This document shows positions 5,821 through 14,236 of a stretch of DNA of 23,303 nucleotides, piece after piece (the stretch's first letter is position 1; each line of letters begins with the position of its first letter). Position numbers and translations under genes: made by a program. The notes beneath the pieces are model-generated. The model was given only the letters and a program-made list of their open reading frames with translations, made no database searches and was not told the DNA's origin. This DNA comes from an uncultured Dorea sp. (GTDB taxonomy: Bacteria; Bacillota; Clostridia; Lachnospirales; Lachnospiraceae): contig CAJULU010000063.1 in the NCBI GenBank assembly GCA_910587575.1, positions 1 to 23,303 on the forward strand. The letters run 5' to 3'.

Positions 5821-6861
5821 ATGATAAAAGCAGGGATTATCGGAGCTACCGGTTATGCCGGGGGCGAACTGGTCCGTATTCTGTCCGGGCATAAGGAGGC
5901 CAGGATCGTTTGGTACGGTTCCAGAAGTTATATTGACAGGAAATATTCAGACGTATATCAGAATATGTTCCAGATTGTGGATGCCCAATGTCTGGATGAT
6001 AATATGGAAGAACTGGCAGAGCAGGCAGACGTCATCTTTACGGCTACCCCGCAGGGCTTCTGCGCATCCATGATGAACGAGGAGATTCTCGGAAAGACAA
6101 AGGTAATCGACCTGAGCGCTGACTACCGCATCAAAGACGTGTCAGTTTATGAAAAATGGTATGGAATCGAGCATAAGAGCCCGCAGTTTATAGAAGAGGC
6201 AGTTTACGGTCTCTGTGAGGTGAACCGTGAGGATATCCGGAAGGCGAGACTGGTTGCGAATCCCGGGTGCTATACGACCTGTTCGATTCTTACGGCATTT
6301 CCGTTGGCAAAAGAGGGGCTCATTGATATGAAGACACTGATTATTGACGCCAAGTCTGGTACTTCCGGTGCGGGAAGAGGCGCCAAGGTGCCGAACCTGT
6401 ACTGTGAGGTCAATGAGAATATCAAAGCTTACGGCGTTACCACCCACAGACATACGCCGGAGATTGAAGAACAACTGGGGTATGCGGCAGAAGAAAAGGT
6501 GGTTCTGACTTTCACACCGCACCTGGTTCCCATGAACCGTGGAATTCTGGTGACAGAATACGCTTCTCTAAAGAAAAGCGTGACTGATGAAGAAATAAAG
6601 GCGGTTTATGATAAATATTATGGGAACGAACATTTTATCCGTGTCCTTAAGGAAGGTATCTGCCCCGAGACAAAATGGGTGGAGGGAAGTAACTATGTGG
6701 ATATCAATGTGAAGACTGACCCACGGACGAACCGTATCATTATGATGGGAGCCATTGACAATCTGGTGAAGGGGGCGGCCGGGCAGGCGGTTCAGAATAT
6801 GAATCTGATGTTTGGGCTGCCGGAGAACGAAGGTCTGAATCTGGTTCCCATGTTCCCGTAG
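5821..6861 (+). CDS. argC: N-acetyl-gamma-glutamyl-phosphate reductase
   Basis: Reduces N-acetylglutamyl phosphate to N-acetylglutamate semialdehyde with NADPH, third step of the acetylated ornithine pathway. The 346-aa protein has the Rossmann nucleotide-binding motif GATGYAGGELVRIL at residues 8-21 and the catalytic cysteine Cys150 in ANPGCYTT. The conserved histidine region is visible in THRHTPEIEEQL (about 206-217). Length is normal. The start at 5821 gives the expected MIKAGIIGATGYAG N-terminus, with a purine-rich AAAGGG upstream. First gene of the operon; the GNAT gene begins 54 nt after its stop. Confidence 0.96.
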   Translation: MIKAGIIGATGYAGGELVRILSGHKEARIVWYGSRSYIDRKYSDVYQNMFQIVDAQCLDDNMEELAEQADVIFTATPQGFCASMMNEEILGKTKVIDLSADYRIKDVSVYEKWYGIEHKSPQFIEEAVYGLCEVNREDIRKARLVANPGCYTTCSILTAFPLAKEGLIDMKTLIIDAKSGTSGAGRGAKVPNLYCEVNENIKAYGVTTHRHTPEIEEQLGYAAEEKVVLTFTPHLVPMNRGILVTEYASLKKSVTDEEIKAVYDKYYGNEHFIRVLKEGICPETKWVEGSNYVDINVKTDPRTNRIIMMGAIDNLVKGAAGQAVQNMNLMFGLPENEGLNLVPMFP

Positions 6862-6915
6862 AATGGCTGGCAAATAACATGCGCTGCAATGTGAAATGAC
6901 AGATGGAGGCGGACG

Positions 6916-7362
6916 ATGATTCGAACGATGACGATGGAAGATTATGACCAGGTATATGCTTTATGGACAAAAATCCGGGGGTTCGGCTTAAGGAGCGTGG
7001 ATGATTCCAGAGAAGGAATCGGGCGTTTCCTGAGAAGAAATCCTTCCACCAGCGTAGTTGCGGTGGAGGACGGAAAGGTTGTGGGAAGCATCCTGTGCGG
7101 CCATGACGGGCGGCGGGGATGTCTGTATCATGTGTGCGTGGACGAAGATTACCGGAGACGGGGAATCGGCAAGGCCATGGTTGTGCATGCCATGGAGGAA
7201 CTGAAGAAAGAACAGGTAAACAAGGTCTGTCTGATTGCATTTACCAGAAATGACATTGGCAATGCATTCTGGAACACCATCGGATGGACGAAAAGACTGG
7301 ATCTGAATTACTATGATTTTGTACTGAATGAGAAAAATATTACAGCATTTAACCAGCAATAA
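6916..7362 (+). CDS. GNAT-family N-acetyltransferase inside the arginine operon
   Basis: A 148-aa single-domain acetyltransferase. Motif A, which binds acetyl-CoA, is clear as VDEDYRRRGIGKAMVVHAMEEL (about residues 75-95; core RRRGIGKAM). The N-terminal segment MEDYDQVYALW is typical of GNAT proteins, and FWNTIGW near 117-123 fits the C-terminal motif B. GGAGG lies at good spacing before the ATG. It sits between argC and argJ with short gaps and so should be co-regulated with them. That makes N-acetylglutamate synthesis (first pathway step) or acetylation of a pathway metabolite a reasonable guess, but sequence alone does not show the substrate. It is much shorter than classical ArgA. Confidence 0.9.
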   Translation: MIRTMTMEDYDQVYALWTKIRGFGLRSVDDSREGIGRFLRRNPSTSVVAVEDGKVVGSILCGHDGRRGCLYHVCVDEDYRRRGIGKAMVVHAMEELKKEQVNKVCLIAFTRNDIGNAFWNTIGWTKRLDLNYYDFVLNEKNITAFNQQ

Positions 7363-7385
7363 GAAGAGACAGGGAGGATATGAAG

Positions 7386-8609
7386 ATGGAGAAGATCAAG
7401 GGCGGCGTGACCGCAGCAAAGGGGTATGAAGCGGCAGCGGCAGCGGCGGGAATTAAGTATACGGACCGGACGGACATGGCGCTGATCTACAGCAAAGTTC
7501 CTTGTATTGCAGCGGGGACATTTACGACAAATGTGGTGAAAGCGGCTCCTGTGCGTTGGGATCAGCAGATAGTAAAAAACGGCGATAAGGTCCAGGCGGT
7601 GATTGTGAATTCTGGAATTGCCAATGCGTGTACCGGAGAGGAAGGATTTGGATATTGCAGGGAGACGGCGAAAGCGGCTGCGGCTGCGCTGGATATTTCT
7701 GAACAGGGGGTTCTGATCGGTTCTACGGGCGTGATCGGAAAGCAGCTTCCCATGGACAAGGTAGCTGCGGGAATCCGGGCGCTTTCTGAGAAGAAGAATG
7801 CTTCCCTGGAAAACGGGACCGGGGCGGCGAAAGCGATTATGACAACGGATACTTGTGAGAAGGAACTGGCTGTGACCATAGAAGCCGGCGGGAAGACGGT
7901 GACCATCGGCGGCATGGCCAAGGGTTCCGGCATGATCCATCCGAATATGTGCACCATGCTTTCCTTTATCACCACGGATGCCGTGATTTCAAAAGAGGCG
8001 CTTCAGAAGGCTCTGAGTGAGGATGTCATGGATACCTATAATATGATTTCTGTGGACGGGGATACTTCCACCAATGACACGGTGCTTCTGCTGGCAAACG
8101 GCATGGCAGAGAATCCGCAGATTGAGGATGGAACCGAGGACTTCCGGAAGTTCCAGGAAGCTCTTCATGTCATCAATGAGTATCTTGCCAGGAAGATTGC
8201 CGGCGACGGCGAGGGGGCAACGGCATTGTTCGAAGTGAAGGCCGTGGGATGTGAAAGCAGGGAACAGGCAAAGACACTGGCGAAATCCATCGTCTGCTCG
8301 AATCTGACCAAGACGGCGATTGCAGGACATGACGCCAACTGGGGAAGGATTCTGTGTGCCATGGGATATTCCGGTGCGCAGTTTGATCCGGAGAAAGTAG
8401 ATCTTTTCTTCGAGAGCAGTGCAGGCAGGATACAGATTATTGAAAACGGCACTGCGGTTGATTACAGTGAGGAGGAAGCCACAAAGATTCTGTCAGAATC
8501 CGAAGTGAGGGCAATCGCAGACGTGAAGATGGGAGACAAAGAGGCTACGGCGTGGGGATGTGACTTAACCCACGGTTATATTGAGATTAATGCAGATTAC
8601 AGGAGTTAA
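7386..8609 (+). CDS. argJ: Glutamate N-acetyltransferase / ornithine acetyltransferase ArgJ
   Basis: Transfers acetyl from N-acetylornithine to glutamate, recycling the acetyl group; bifunctional forms also use acetyl-CoA. The precursor cleaves itself before a conserved Thr that becomes the nucleophile of the beta chain. Here the site is KGSGMIHPNMCTMLSF, with Thr190 as nucleophile; the residue before it is Cys189 rather than the usual Ala. STGVIGKQLP (113-122, oxyanion region) and the C-terminal THGYIEINADYRS are typical. Start: AGGGAGG (7371-7377) is 8 nt before the ATG at 7386 but only 2 nt before the one at 7380, so 7386 is preferred. Length 407 aa is normal. It follows the GNAT gene by about 20 nt. 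Confidence 0.96.
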   Translation: MEKIKGGVTAAKGYEAAAAAAGIKYTDRTDMALIYSKVPCIAAGTFTTNVVKAAPVRWDQQIVKNGDKVQAVIVNSGIANACTGEEGFGYCRETAKAAAAALDISEQGVLIGSTGVIGKQLPMDKVAAGIRALSEKKNASLENGTGAAKAIMTTDTCEKELAVTIEAGGKTVTIGGMAKGSGMIHPNMCTMLSFITTDAVISKEALQKALSEDVMDTYNMISVDGDTSTNDTVLLLANGMAENPQIEDGTEDFRKFQEALHVINEYLARKIAGDGEGATALFEVKAVGCESREQAKTLAKSIVCSNLTKTAIAGHDANWGRILCAMGYSGAQFDPEKVDLFFESSAGRIQIIENGTAVDYSEEEATKILSESEVRAIADVKMGDKEATAWGCDLTHGYIEINADYRS

Positions 8610-8629
8610 TCAGACGGGAGTTTAGAAGG

Positions 8630-9529
8630 ATGAATCAGTCAATGCAGAAATATCTGGATAAGGCGGAAGTGCTGATCGAGGCTCTTCCCTATATCCAGCG
8701 GTTTAACCGGAAGATTATTGTGGTAAAATACGGCGGAAGCGCCATGGTGGATGAACATCTGAAGGAGCAGGTGATCCAGGACGTAACACTGCTGAAGCTG
8801 GTAGGGTTCAAACCCATTATCGTTCACGGCGGCGGCAAGGAGATCAGCAGATGGGTAGGCAAGGTCGGCATGGAGCCGGAGTTCGTGAACGGCCTCAGGG
8901 TAACGGATGAGGCAACCATGGAACTGGCTGAGATGGTGCTTGGCAAGGTCAACAAAGAACTGGTGCAGCTAGTGGAGAGGCTGGGTGTCCGGGCAATCGG
9001 AATCAGCGGCAAGGACGGCGCCCTTCTGAATGTGGAGAAGAAGTATGCAGATGGAGAAGACATTGGTTTCGTGGGAGAAGTAAAGCATGTGAATGCGGAT
9101 ATCTTATATGATCTGCTGGAGAAGGATTTTCTGCCCATTGTCTGCCCGGTAGGAATGGATGATCAGTTTCTTACATACAATATTAATGCGGACGATGCAG
9201 CCTGTGCGATTGCAAGAGCGGTTCATGCAGAAAAGCTTGCGTTTCTCACAGACATCGAGGGTGTCTACAAGGATCCTTCGGATCCGTCTACGCTGATATC
9301 GGAATTGCGGGTATCAGAGGGGAAAGCGCTGCTGGAAGAGGGATATATCGGCGGCGGGATGCTGCCTAAGCTTAAGAACTGTATGGATGCCATTGAGAAC
9401 GGCGTATCCCGGGTTCATATTCTGGATGGCCGGATTCCTCATTGTCTGCTGCTTGAGATTTTTACGAATAAAGGAATCGGAACGGCAATACTCAATGATG
9501 TGGAAGAGAAATTTTACCATGGCGAATAA
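8630..9529 (+). CDS. argB: Acetylglutamate kinase
   Basis: Phosphorylates N-acetylglutamate with ATP, second step of the pathway. The 299-aa protein shows the amino acid kinase motifs KYGGSAM (33-39), HGGGKEI (66-72), GISGKDG and YNINADDAA. The segment LTDIEGVYKDPSD and the C-terminal GGGMLPKL are also as expected. The N-terminal helix before the first strand (MQKYLDKAEVLIEALPYIQRF) is the kind present in hexameric, arginine-inhibited enzymes, so feedback inhibition is likely but not shown. ATG at 8630 is preceded by GGGAG at 8616-8620; an ATG at 8642 is an alternative. The gene starts 20 nt after argJ. Confidence 0.96.
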   Translation: MNQSMQKYLDKAEVLIEALPYIQRFNRKIIVVKYGGSAMVDEHLKEQVIQDVTLLKLVGFKPIIVHGGGKEISRWVGKVGMEPEFVNGLRVTDEATMELAEMVLGKVNKELVQLVERLGVRAIGISGKDGALLNVEKKYADGEDIGFVGEVKHVNADILYDLLEKDFLPIVCPVGMDDQFLTYNINADDAACAIARAVHAEKLAFLTDIEGVYKDPSDPSTLISELRVSEGKALLEEGYIGGGMLPKLKNCMDAIENGVSRVHILDGRIPHCLLLEIFTNKGIGTAILNDVEEKFYHGE

Positions 9530-9570
9530 GAGATAAAGTGGTGAAGAGAAACTTTATATGGAGAAAAGAA

Positions 9571-10746
9571 ATGAATCAGTATATAGAAGAAACAAAAAAA
9601 GGACTTGTACATACTTATAACCGTTTTCCGGTGGTGCTGGAGAAAGGAAAGGGCGTCTATCTCTATGACACGGCGGGAAAGAAATATCTGGATTTTGCGG
9701 CAGGAATTGCGGTCTGCGGTCTGGGTTATGGCAATGAGGAACTGAATCAAGCGTTAAAGGAGCAGATTGACTGTCTCACCCACACCTCCAATCTGTACTA
9801 TAACACCACATGCGGCAGGGCGGCAACAGCGCTTTTGCGGATTGCACAGATGGACCGGGTATTCTTTACCAACAGCGGAACAGAGGCCATTGAGGGTGCG
9901 CTGAAGTCGGCAAGAAAATATGCCTGGAAGAAGGGAACCGGAAGGTATGAATTCATTGCCATGGAACATTCTTTTCATGGCAGGAGTATCGGAGCCGTGT
10001 CCGTGACAGGAAATGAGGCGTACCGGACTCCGTTTGAGCCTATGCTTCCAGGGGTGAGATTTGCGGAATTTAACAATCTGGACAGCGTTAAGGAACAGAT
10101 TACGGACAAGACCTGTGCCATTATCCTGGAACCTCTTCAGGGAGAGGGAGGCATTAACCAGGCATCGAAGGAGTTTATGGAAGGAATCCGGAGAATTTGT
10201 GACCAGGAAGGAATCCTGATGATCTGTGATGAAATCCAGTGCGGCATGGGGCGGACAGGATCCATGTTCGCATGGCAGTCCTATGGAACGAAGCCGGATA
10301 TCGTGGCCATGGCGAAAGCCATCGGAAGCGGCCTGCCTGTAGGGGCATTTGCCATGACAGAACAAGTGGCTGAGTTTTCTCTGGAGCCTGGTGATCATGG
10401 TTCGACTTACGGCGGAAATCCGCTGGTATGTGCGGCAGTGGCCAAGACGGTGGAGATCTTCGAGCGTGAGGACATTTTGGCGCATGTGCGGGAAATGGGC
10501 GATTATCTGGAGGAAAGACTGACAAAGCTTGCGGCAGAATCTGACGGGATACTGGAACAGAGAGGAACCGGTCTCATCCGGGGAATCAAGGTGAAGAAAC
10601 CGGCAGGGGAAATCATTCAGCGGGCCCTTGAGGAAGGGCTTCTGATTATCAGTGCAAGGGATAATGTGATCAGGCTTGTACCGCCTCTTGTTATAAGGAA
10701 AGAACAGATTGATGAAATGATTGAAAAATTAAAAGCTGCACTCTGA
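9571..10746 (+). CDS. argD: Acetylornithine aminotransferase
   Basis: Class-III PLP aminotransferase converting N-acetylglutamate semialdehyde to N-acetylornithine with glutamate. In 391 aa the sequence has the substrate/cofactor segment NSGTEAIEGALK (110-121), SFHGR (144-148), the cofactor-binding DEIQCGMGRTG (Asp220), and the PLP lysine Lys249 in AMAKAIGSGLPVGAF. The start at 9571 follows GGAG by about 8 nt and gives the usual YIEETKKGLVHTYNRFPVVLEKG N-terminus; a frame-open extension to a GTG at 9538 is unlikely. Last arginine gene of the cluster; argF and argH must lie elsewhere. Confidence 0.95.
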   Translation: MNQYIEETKKGLVHTYNRFPVVLEKGKGVYLYDTAGKKYLDFAAGIAVCGLGYGNEELNQALKEQIDCLTHTSNLYYNTTCGRAATALLRIAQMDRVFFTNSGTEAIEGALKSARKYAWKKGTGRYEFIAMEHSFHGRSIGAVSVTGNEAYRTPFEPMLPGVRFAEFNNLDSVKEQITDKTCAIILEPLQGEGGINQASKEFMEGIRRICDQEGILMICDEIQCGMGRTGSMFAWQSYGTKPDIVAMAKAIGSGLPVGAFAMTEQVAEFSLEPGDHGSTYGGNPLVCAAVAKTVEIFEREDILAHVREMGDYLEERLTKLAAESDGILEQRGTGLIRGIKVKKPAGEIIQRALEEGLLIISARDNVIRLVPPLVIRKEQIDEMIEKLKAAL

Positions 10747-10826
10747 GAATACGGATGACTAAAAGGCTGATCATTGGATATACTACCCGAAAGAGATCGA
10801 TTGAAAAGGAAAGGGAGGTAGATTCG

Positions 10827-11258
10827 ATGATTGGTTTTTTTATTGCGATTCTTTCGGGAGCTCTCATGAGTGTGCAGGGAGTATTCAATACACAGGTTAC
10901 AAAGACAACGGGGATGTGGGTCAGCAATGCCTGGGTACAGGTGACGGCCTTTGCAGTATGTGTCGTCGCATGGCTGATTGCGGGGCGTGACAATGTGATG
11001 ACGATTACGAAAGTGGAACCGAAATACGTGCTGCTTGGGGGAGTAATCGGCGCAGGGATTACGCTGACTGTGATCAAGAGTATGGAACAGCTTGGCCCGG
11101 CCAAGGCGGCGCTGTTAATCGTGATTGCCCAGTTGATCGTGGCGTACGTGATTGAACTTCTTGGACTTTTTGGCGTGGAAAAAGAACCGCTTGAATGGAG
11201 GAAGATAATCGGGATGGGAATTGCGCTGATTGGAGTTGCAATTTTCCAGTGGAAATAG
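10827..11258 (+). CDS. DMT-superfamily small membrane protein (YdcZ/DUF606 type)
   Basis: A 143-aa protein with about four to five hydrophobic segments: residues ~2-20, 33-53, 67-87, 92-113 and 123-141. The pattern GxxxSVQGVFNTQ near the N-terminus and the terminal GMGIALIGVAIFQWK are typical of the YdcZ (DUF606) group in the drug/metabolite transporter superfamily. The start at 10827 is preceded by AGGGAGG; a longer frame from 10755 has no ribosome binding site. It lies 80 nt after argD on the same strand with no visible terminator between, so it may be read from the arginine promoter. The transported substrate is unknown. Confidence 0.85.
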   Translation: MIGFFIAILSGALMSVQGVFNTQVTKTTGMWVSNAWVQVTAFAVCVVAWLIAGRDNVMTITKVEPKYVLLGGVIGAGITLTVIKSMEQLGPAKAALLIVIAQLIVAYVIELLGLFGVEKEPLEWRKIIGMGIALIGVAIFQWK

Positions 11259-11278
11259 TACAATGATTAGGTAAGAAT

Positions 11279-11301
11279 GCGGCAGGAATTTATCCTGCTG
11301 C
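11279..11301 (+). other. Hairpin between the YdcZ-type gene and comEA
   Basis: GCGGCAGGA (11279-11287) pairs with TCCTGCTGC (11293-11301) as a 9-bp stem with one G-U pair and a 5-nt loop. No T-run follows, so it is not a standard terminator; it could be a pause or processing site ahead of comEA. No convincing promoter was seen in the 97-nt gap. Confidence 0.35.
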
Positions 11302-11355
11302 GAGATGCATATACGGGGTATCCGCAGTTTCGACAGACTGTAAAGGAGATAGGAT

Positions 11356-12108
11356 ATGCATAGAAGGATGCCAAAGAAGATGGTCAGAACTGCCGCAGCG
11401 TATACTGCGATACTGTTGCTGGCCCTGGTGACAGGGTGTACAGGCGGAACGAAAGAGATTGACGAAGATCTGGTCAGTCTGACAGAGACGGGACCGGATA
11501 AAGTACCGGAAGAGGAATCGGATCAGAAGAATCAGACAGATCAGGAAGAACAAGGTACGTCAGAGGAACCACGGGAAACTCTGGGGGAAGATACAAAGAA
11601 CAGCCAGAATCCGGGAATCATCTATGTCCATGTGTGCGGAGAGGTGGCAAGTCCGGGCGTCTATCCGATTCCTTCTGGAAGCCGTCTGTATGAAGCCATT
11701 GAGGCGGCAGGCGGTATCCTTGAGAACGGTGCAGGCGAACAGCTGAATCAGGCGGCACAGATAGAGGATGGGCAGCAGATTTATGTGCCGTCCCGGGAAG
11801 AGGTACAGCAGGGGACTGCAGGCGGTGCGCAGCTGCCGCAGCAGGCAGTGACGGGCGGCGGGAACACCGGGCAGAAGGGAACTTCGGGGAATCCGTCTTC
11901 TTCATCAGAGGACGGGAAGGTGGATCTGAACACGGCATCCAGGGAACAACTGATGACATTAAGCGGTATCGGAGAAGCGAAGGCTGCCTCCATTATTGCT
12001 TACAGAGAAGAACATGGCGGCTTCCGTAAGATTGAAGAACTGATGGAAGTCGAGGGGATTAAGGAAGGCGTATTTAACAAGGTCAGGGATCAGATCAGAA
12101 TTGATTAG
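11356..12108 (+). CDS. comEA: ComEA-type DNA-binding lipoprotein
   Basis: ComEA binds double-stranded DNA outside the membrane and hands it to the ComEC channel. The 250-aa protein starts with a lipoprotein signal: basic MHRRMPKKMVR, a hydrophobic stretch, and the lipobox LVTGC with Cys28 as the expected lipidated residue. An acidic, Gln/Glu-rich linker follows. Then comes an SLBB-type domain (IYVHVCGEVASPGVYPIPSG, ~residues 94-150), a Gly/Gln linker, and two helix-hairpin-helix motifs at the C-terminus (VDLNTASREQLMTLSGIGEA, ~190-209, and EELMEVEGIKEG). That order is the normal ComEA plan, though many ComEA proteins use a plain membrane anchor rather than a lipid. AAGGAG precedes the ATG. 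First gene of the five-gene operon; the response regulator starts 11 nt after its stop. Confidence 0.92.
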   Translation: MHRRMPKKMVRTAAAYTAILLLALVTGCTGGTKEIDEDLVSLTETGPDKVPEEESDQKNQTDQEEQGTSEEPRETLGEDTKNSQNPGIIYVHVCGEVASPGVYPIPSGSRLYEAIEAAGGILENGAGEQLNQAAQIEDGQQIYVPSREEVQQGTAGGAQLPQQAVTGGGNTGQKGTSGNPSSSSEDGKVDLNTASREQLMTLSGIGEAKAASIIAYREEHGGFRKIEELMEVEGIKEGVFNKVRDQIRID

Positions 12109-12119
12109 GGAGAGAGCAG

Positions 12120-12809
12120 ATGAGCAGACGGGTATTGGTGGTAGATGATGAGAAACTTATCGTGAAAGGCATCCGTTTCAGCCTGGAGCAGGACGGTATG
12201 GAAGTTGACTGCGCCTATGACGGAGAAGAGGCTTTAAAGCTGGCGAAGGAGAATGCTTATGACATGATCCTGCTGGATATTATGCTTCCGAAGCACGATG
12301 GATTCGAGGTGTGCCAGCAGATCCGGGAGTTCTCGGATGTTCCTGTGGTGATGCTGACGGCCAGGAATGACGATATGGATAAAATACTCGGTCTGGAATA
12401 CGGGGCGGATGATTATATTACGAAACCCTTTAATATCCTGGAGGTGAAGGCCAGGATTAAGGCGATCATGCGCAGAACCGGTAAGAGAAACCAGGGGAAG
12501 ATGAACGATAAGATGATTGTGAAGGGAAGCATGAAGATTGACTGCGAGAGCCGGCGGGTCGTCATCGGGGAGAAGGAAGTCAATCTGACTGCCAAGGAAT
12601 TCGATCTGCTGGAACTGCTTGCCATGAACCCGAATAAAGTATACAGCCGTGAGAATCTGCTGAATATTGTGTGGGGATATGAATATCCCGGCGATGCAAG
12701 GACGGTAGACGTACATATACGAAGGCTGAGAGAAAAGATTGAGACGAATCCGAGCGATCCGAAATACGTCTATACAAAATGGGGAGTTGGTTATTATTTC
12801 CGGGGTTAA
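12120..12809 (+). CDS. OmpR/PhoB-family response regulator
   Basis: A 229-aa cytoplasmic transcription regulator of a two-component system. The receiver domain has the acidic pair Asp9/Asp10 (VVDDEK), the phosphoacceptor Asp53 in LLDIMLPKHDG, Thr80 in MLTARNDD and Lys102 in YITKPF. The C-terminal winged-helix domain contains VNLTAKEFDLLELLAMNPNK and the recognition region SRENLLNIVWGYEY ending in DVHIRRLREKI. Overall it is close to the WalR/PhoP group. The GGGAGAG between the comEA stop and the ATG serves as ribosome binding site. The kinase gene overlaps or abuts its 3' end. Confidence 0.95.
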   Translation: MSRRVLVVDDEKLIVKGIRFSLEQDGMEVDCAYDGEEALKLAKENAYDMILLDIMLPKHDGFEVCQQIREFSDVPVVMLTARNDDMDKILGLEYGADDYITKPFNILEVKARIKAIMRRTGKRNQGKMNDKMIVKGSMKIDCESRRVVIGEKEVNLTAKEFDLLELLAMNPNKVYSRENLLNIVWGYEYPGDARTVDVHIRRLREKIETNPSDPKYVYTKWGVGYYFRG

Positions 12810-14223
12810 GCAATATCTGAAATGGAATATTCTGAAAAGTCTCCGTGTCCGGATCATCCTTCTGGTTATTCTGGCAGGGGTGATTCCGGCGCTGGTCTTA
12901 AGGGCCGTTGTCCTGAGCAGTTACGAGAAGCGGGAAGTTGAGATGCGGACTGCGGAGATACAGAATCAGTGTACAATTCTTTGTAACCAGTTAAGTGATG
13001 CTAATTATCTGACTGGTGAAACATCCGAAGTGCTTCGCTCAGAACTGGTCCAGATGTCCAACATCTATAATGGACGGGTGATGGTGATCGATCACGATTT
13101 CCGCATACAGGAAGATACATATGATATGGATATGGGAAAGACCATCGTATCAGAGGACGTTATCCGGTGTTTCCAGGGAAAGGGAACCAGCAATTATGAT
13201 GCAGAGAACCGGTATATAGAGGTGACGTCCCCGATTCTTGACAAGGGGACGGCAGAATCTGTCGGCGTTATGCTGATCAGTGTGTCCACGGATATGATTG
13301 CCGACAGTGTCCAGGGGTTAGATGAAAGAATTCTTGTGGTATGTCTGACGATCGGGATTGTAGCCGTAATACTGGCTTTTTCGGCCGGGTTTGTCATGGT
13401 TCGTCCATTTCAGCGGATCAGCCGTTCCATCGCAGCTGTGACGGAGGGGTATGAGGCTGATTATCTTCACGAACATGCTTATACAGAGACCATGCTGATA
13501 TCGGACAAAATGCTTGGCAGGATGAAAGTATTGGATGACTCAAGAAACGAATTTGTTTCTAATGTATCACATGAGTTGAAGACTCCCCTTACCTCCATGA
13601 AAGTGCTGGCAGATTCCCTTCTGATCCAGGAGGATGTTCCGGCAGAACTTTATAAGGAATTTATGGGCGATCTGTCTGAGGAGATTGAGAGGGAGAATAA
13701 GATTATCAATGACCTTCTGTCCCTGGTCAAGATGGACAAGACGGCGAACACGCTGAACATCAAGTCTGAAAATATGAATGCGCTGATTGAGAAGATTTTA
13801 AAAAGACTCCGGCCGATTGCGGCGACACGCAATATAGAACTGGTATTTGAGAGCTTCCGCCCGGTGACGGCTGAGGTTGACGAAGTAAAGATATCCCTTG
13901 CGTTATCGAATCTGGTTGAAAATGCAATCAAGTATAATAAAGAAGACGGCTGGGTTCATGTGTCTCTGAATGCGGATCATAAGAATTGTCTGATTGAAGT
14001 TGCAGATTCAGGAATCGGCATACCGGAAGGGGCGATTGAGCATGTGTTTGAAAGGTTCTACCGTGTGGACAAGTCCCATTCCAGGGAGATCGGCGGCACG
14101 GGGCTTGGGCTTGCCATTGCCAGAAGTGCGGTGGTCATGCACCGGGGGGCAGTCAGAGTCTACAGCCAGGTCGGGGCGGGAACTACATTCACTGTGCGTA
14201 TTCCGCTGACGTATGTATCTTAG
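12787..14223 (+). CDS. Sensor histidine kinase
   Basis: Membrane sensor kinase of about 478 aa, partner of the preceding regulator. Numbered from the chosen start, a first membrane segment lies at ~20-44 (IILLVILAGVIPALVLRAVV), an extracytoplasmic sensor region at ~45-182, and a second membrane segment at ~183-205. A HAMP-like linker starts at VRPFQRISRSI. The phosphoacceptor is His262 in SNVSHELKTPL; the ATPase domain has the N box NLVENAIKYN, then DSGIGIPE, FERFYRVD and GGTGLGLAIA. The start is uncertain: no in-frame ATG precedes the first membrane segment. TTG at 12787 overlaps the regulator by 23 nt; TTG at 12739 overlaps by 71 nt. Extracytoplasmic signal unknown. Confidence 0.93.
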   Translation: MVIISGVKQYLKWNILKSLRVRIILLVILAGVIPALVLRAVVLSSYEKREVEMRTAEIQNQCTILCNQLSDANYLTGETSEVLRSELVQMSNIYNGRVMVIDHDFRIQEDTYDMDMGKTIVSEDVIRCFQGKGTSNYDAENRYIEVTSPILDKGTAESVGVMLISVSTDMIADSVQGLDERILVVCLTIGIVAVILAFSAGFVMVRPFQRISRSIAAVTEGYEADYLHEHAYTETMLISDKMLGRMKVLDDSRNEFVSNVSHELKTPLTSMKVLADSLLIQEDVPAELYKEFMGDLSEEIERENKIINDLLSLVKMDKTANTLNIKSENMNALIEKILKRLRPIAATRNIELVFESFRPVTAEVDEVKISLALSNLVENAIKYNKEDGWVHVSLNADHKNCLIEVADSGIGIPEGAIEHVFERFYRVDKSHSREIGGTGLGLAIARSAVVMHRGAVRVYSQVGAGTTFTVRIPLTYVS

Positions 14224-14236
14224 GAGGAAGTTCGTT

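Noticed and set aside
6740..7240. Long minus-strand ORFs opposite argC, GNAT, argJ and argB
   Set aside because: They mirror strongly supported forward genes, are Pro/Ser/His-rich as expected for antisense frames, and lack translation signals.
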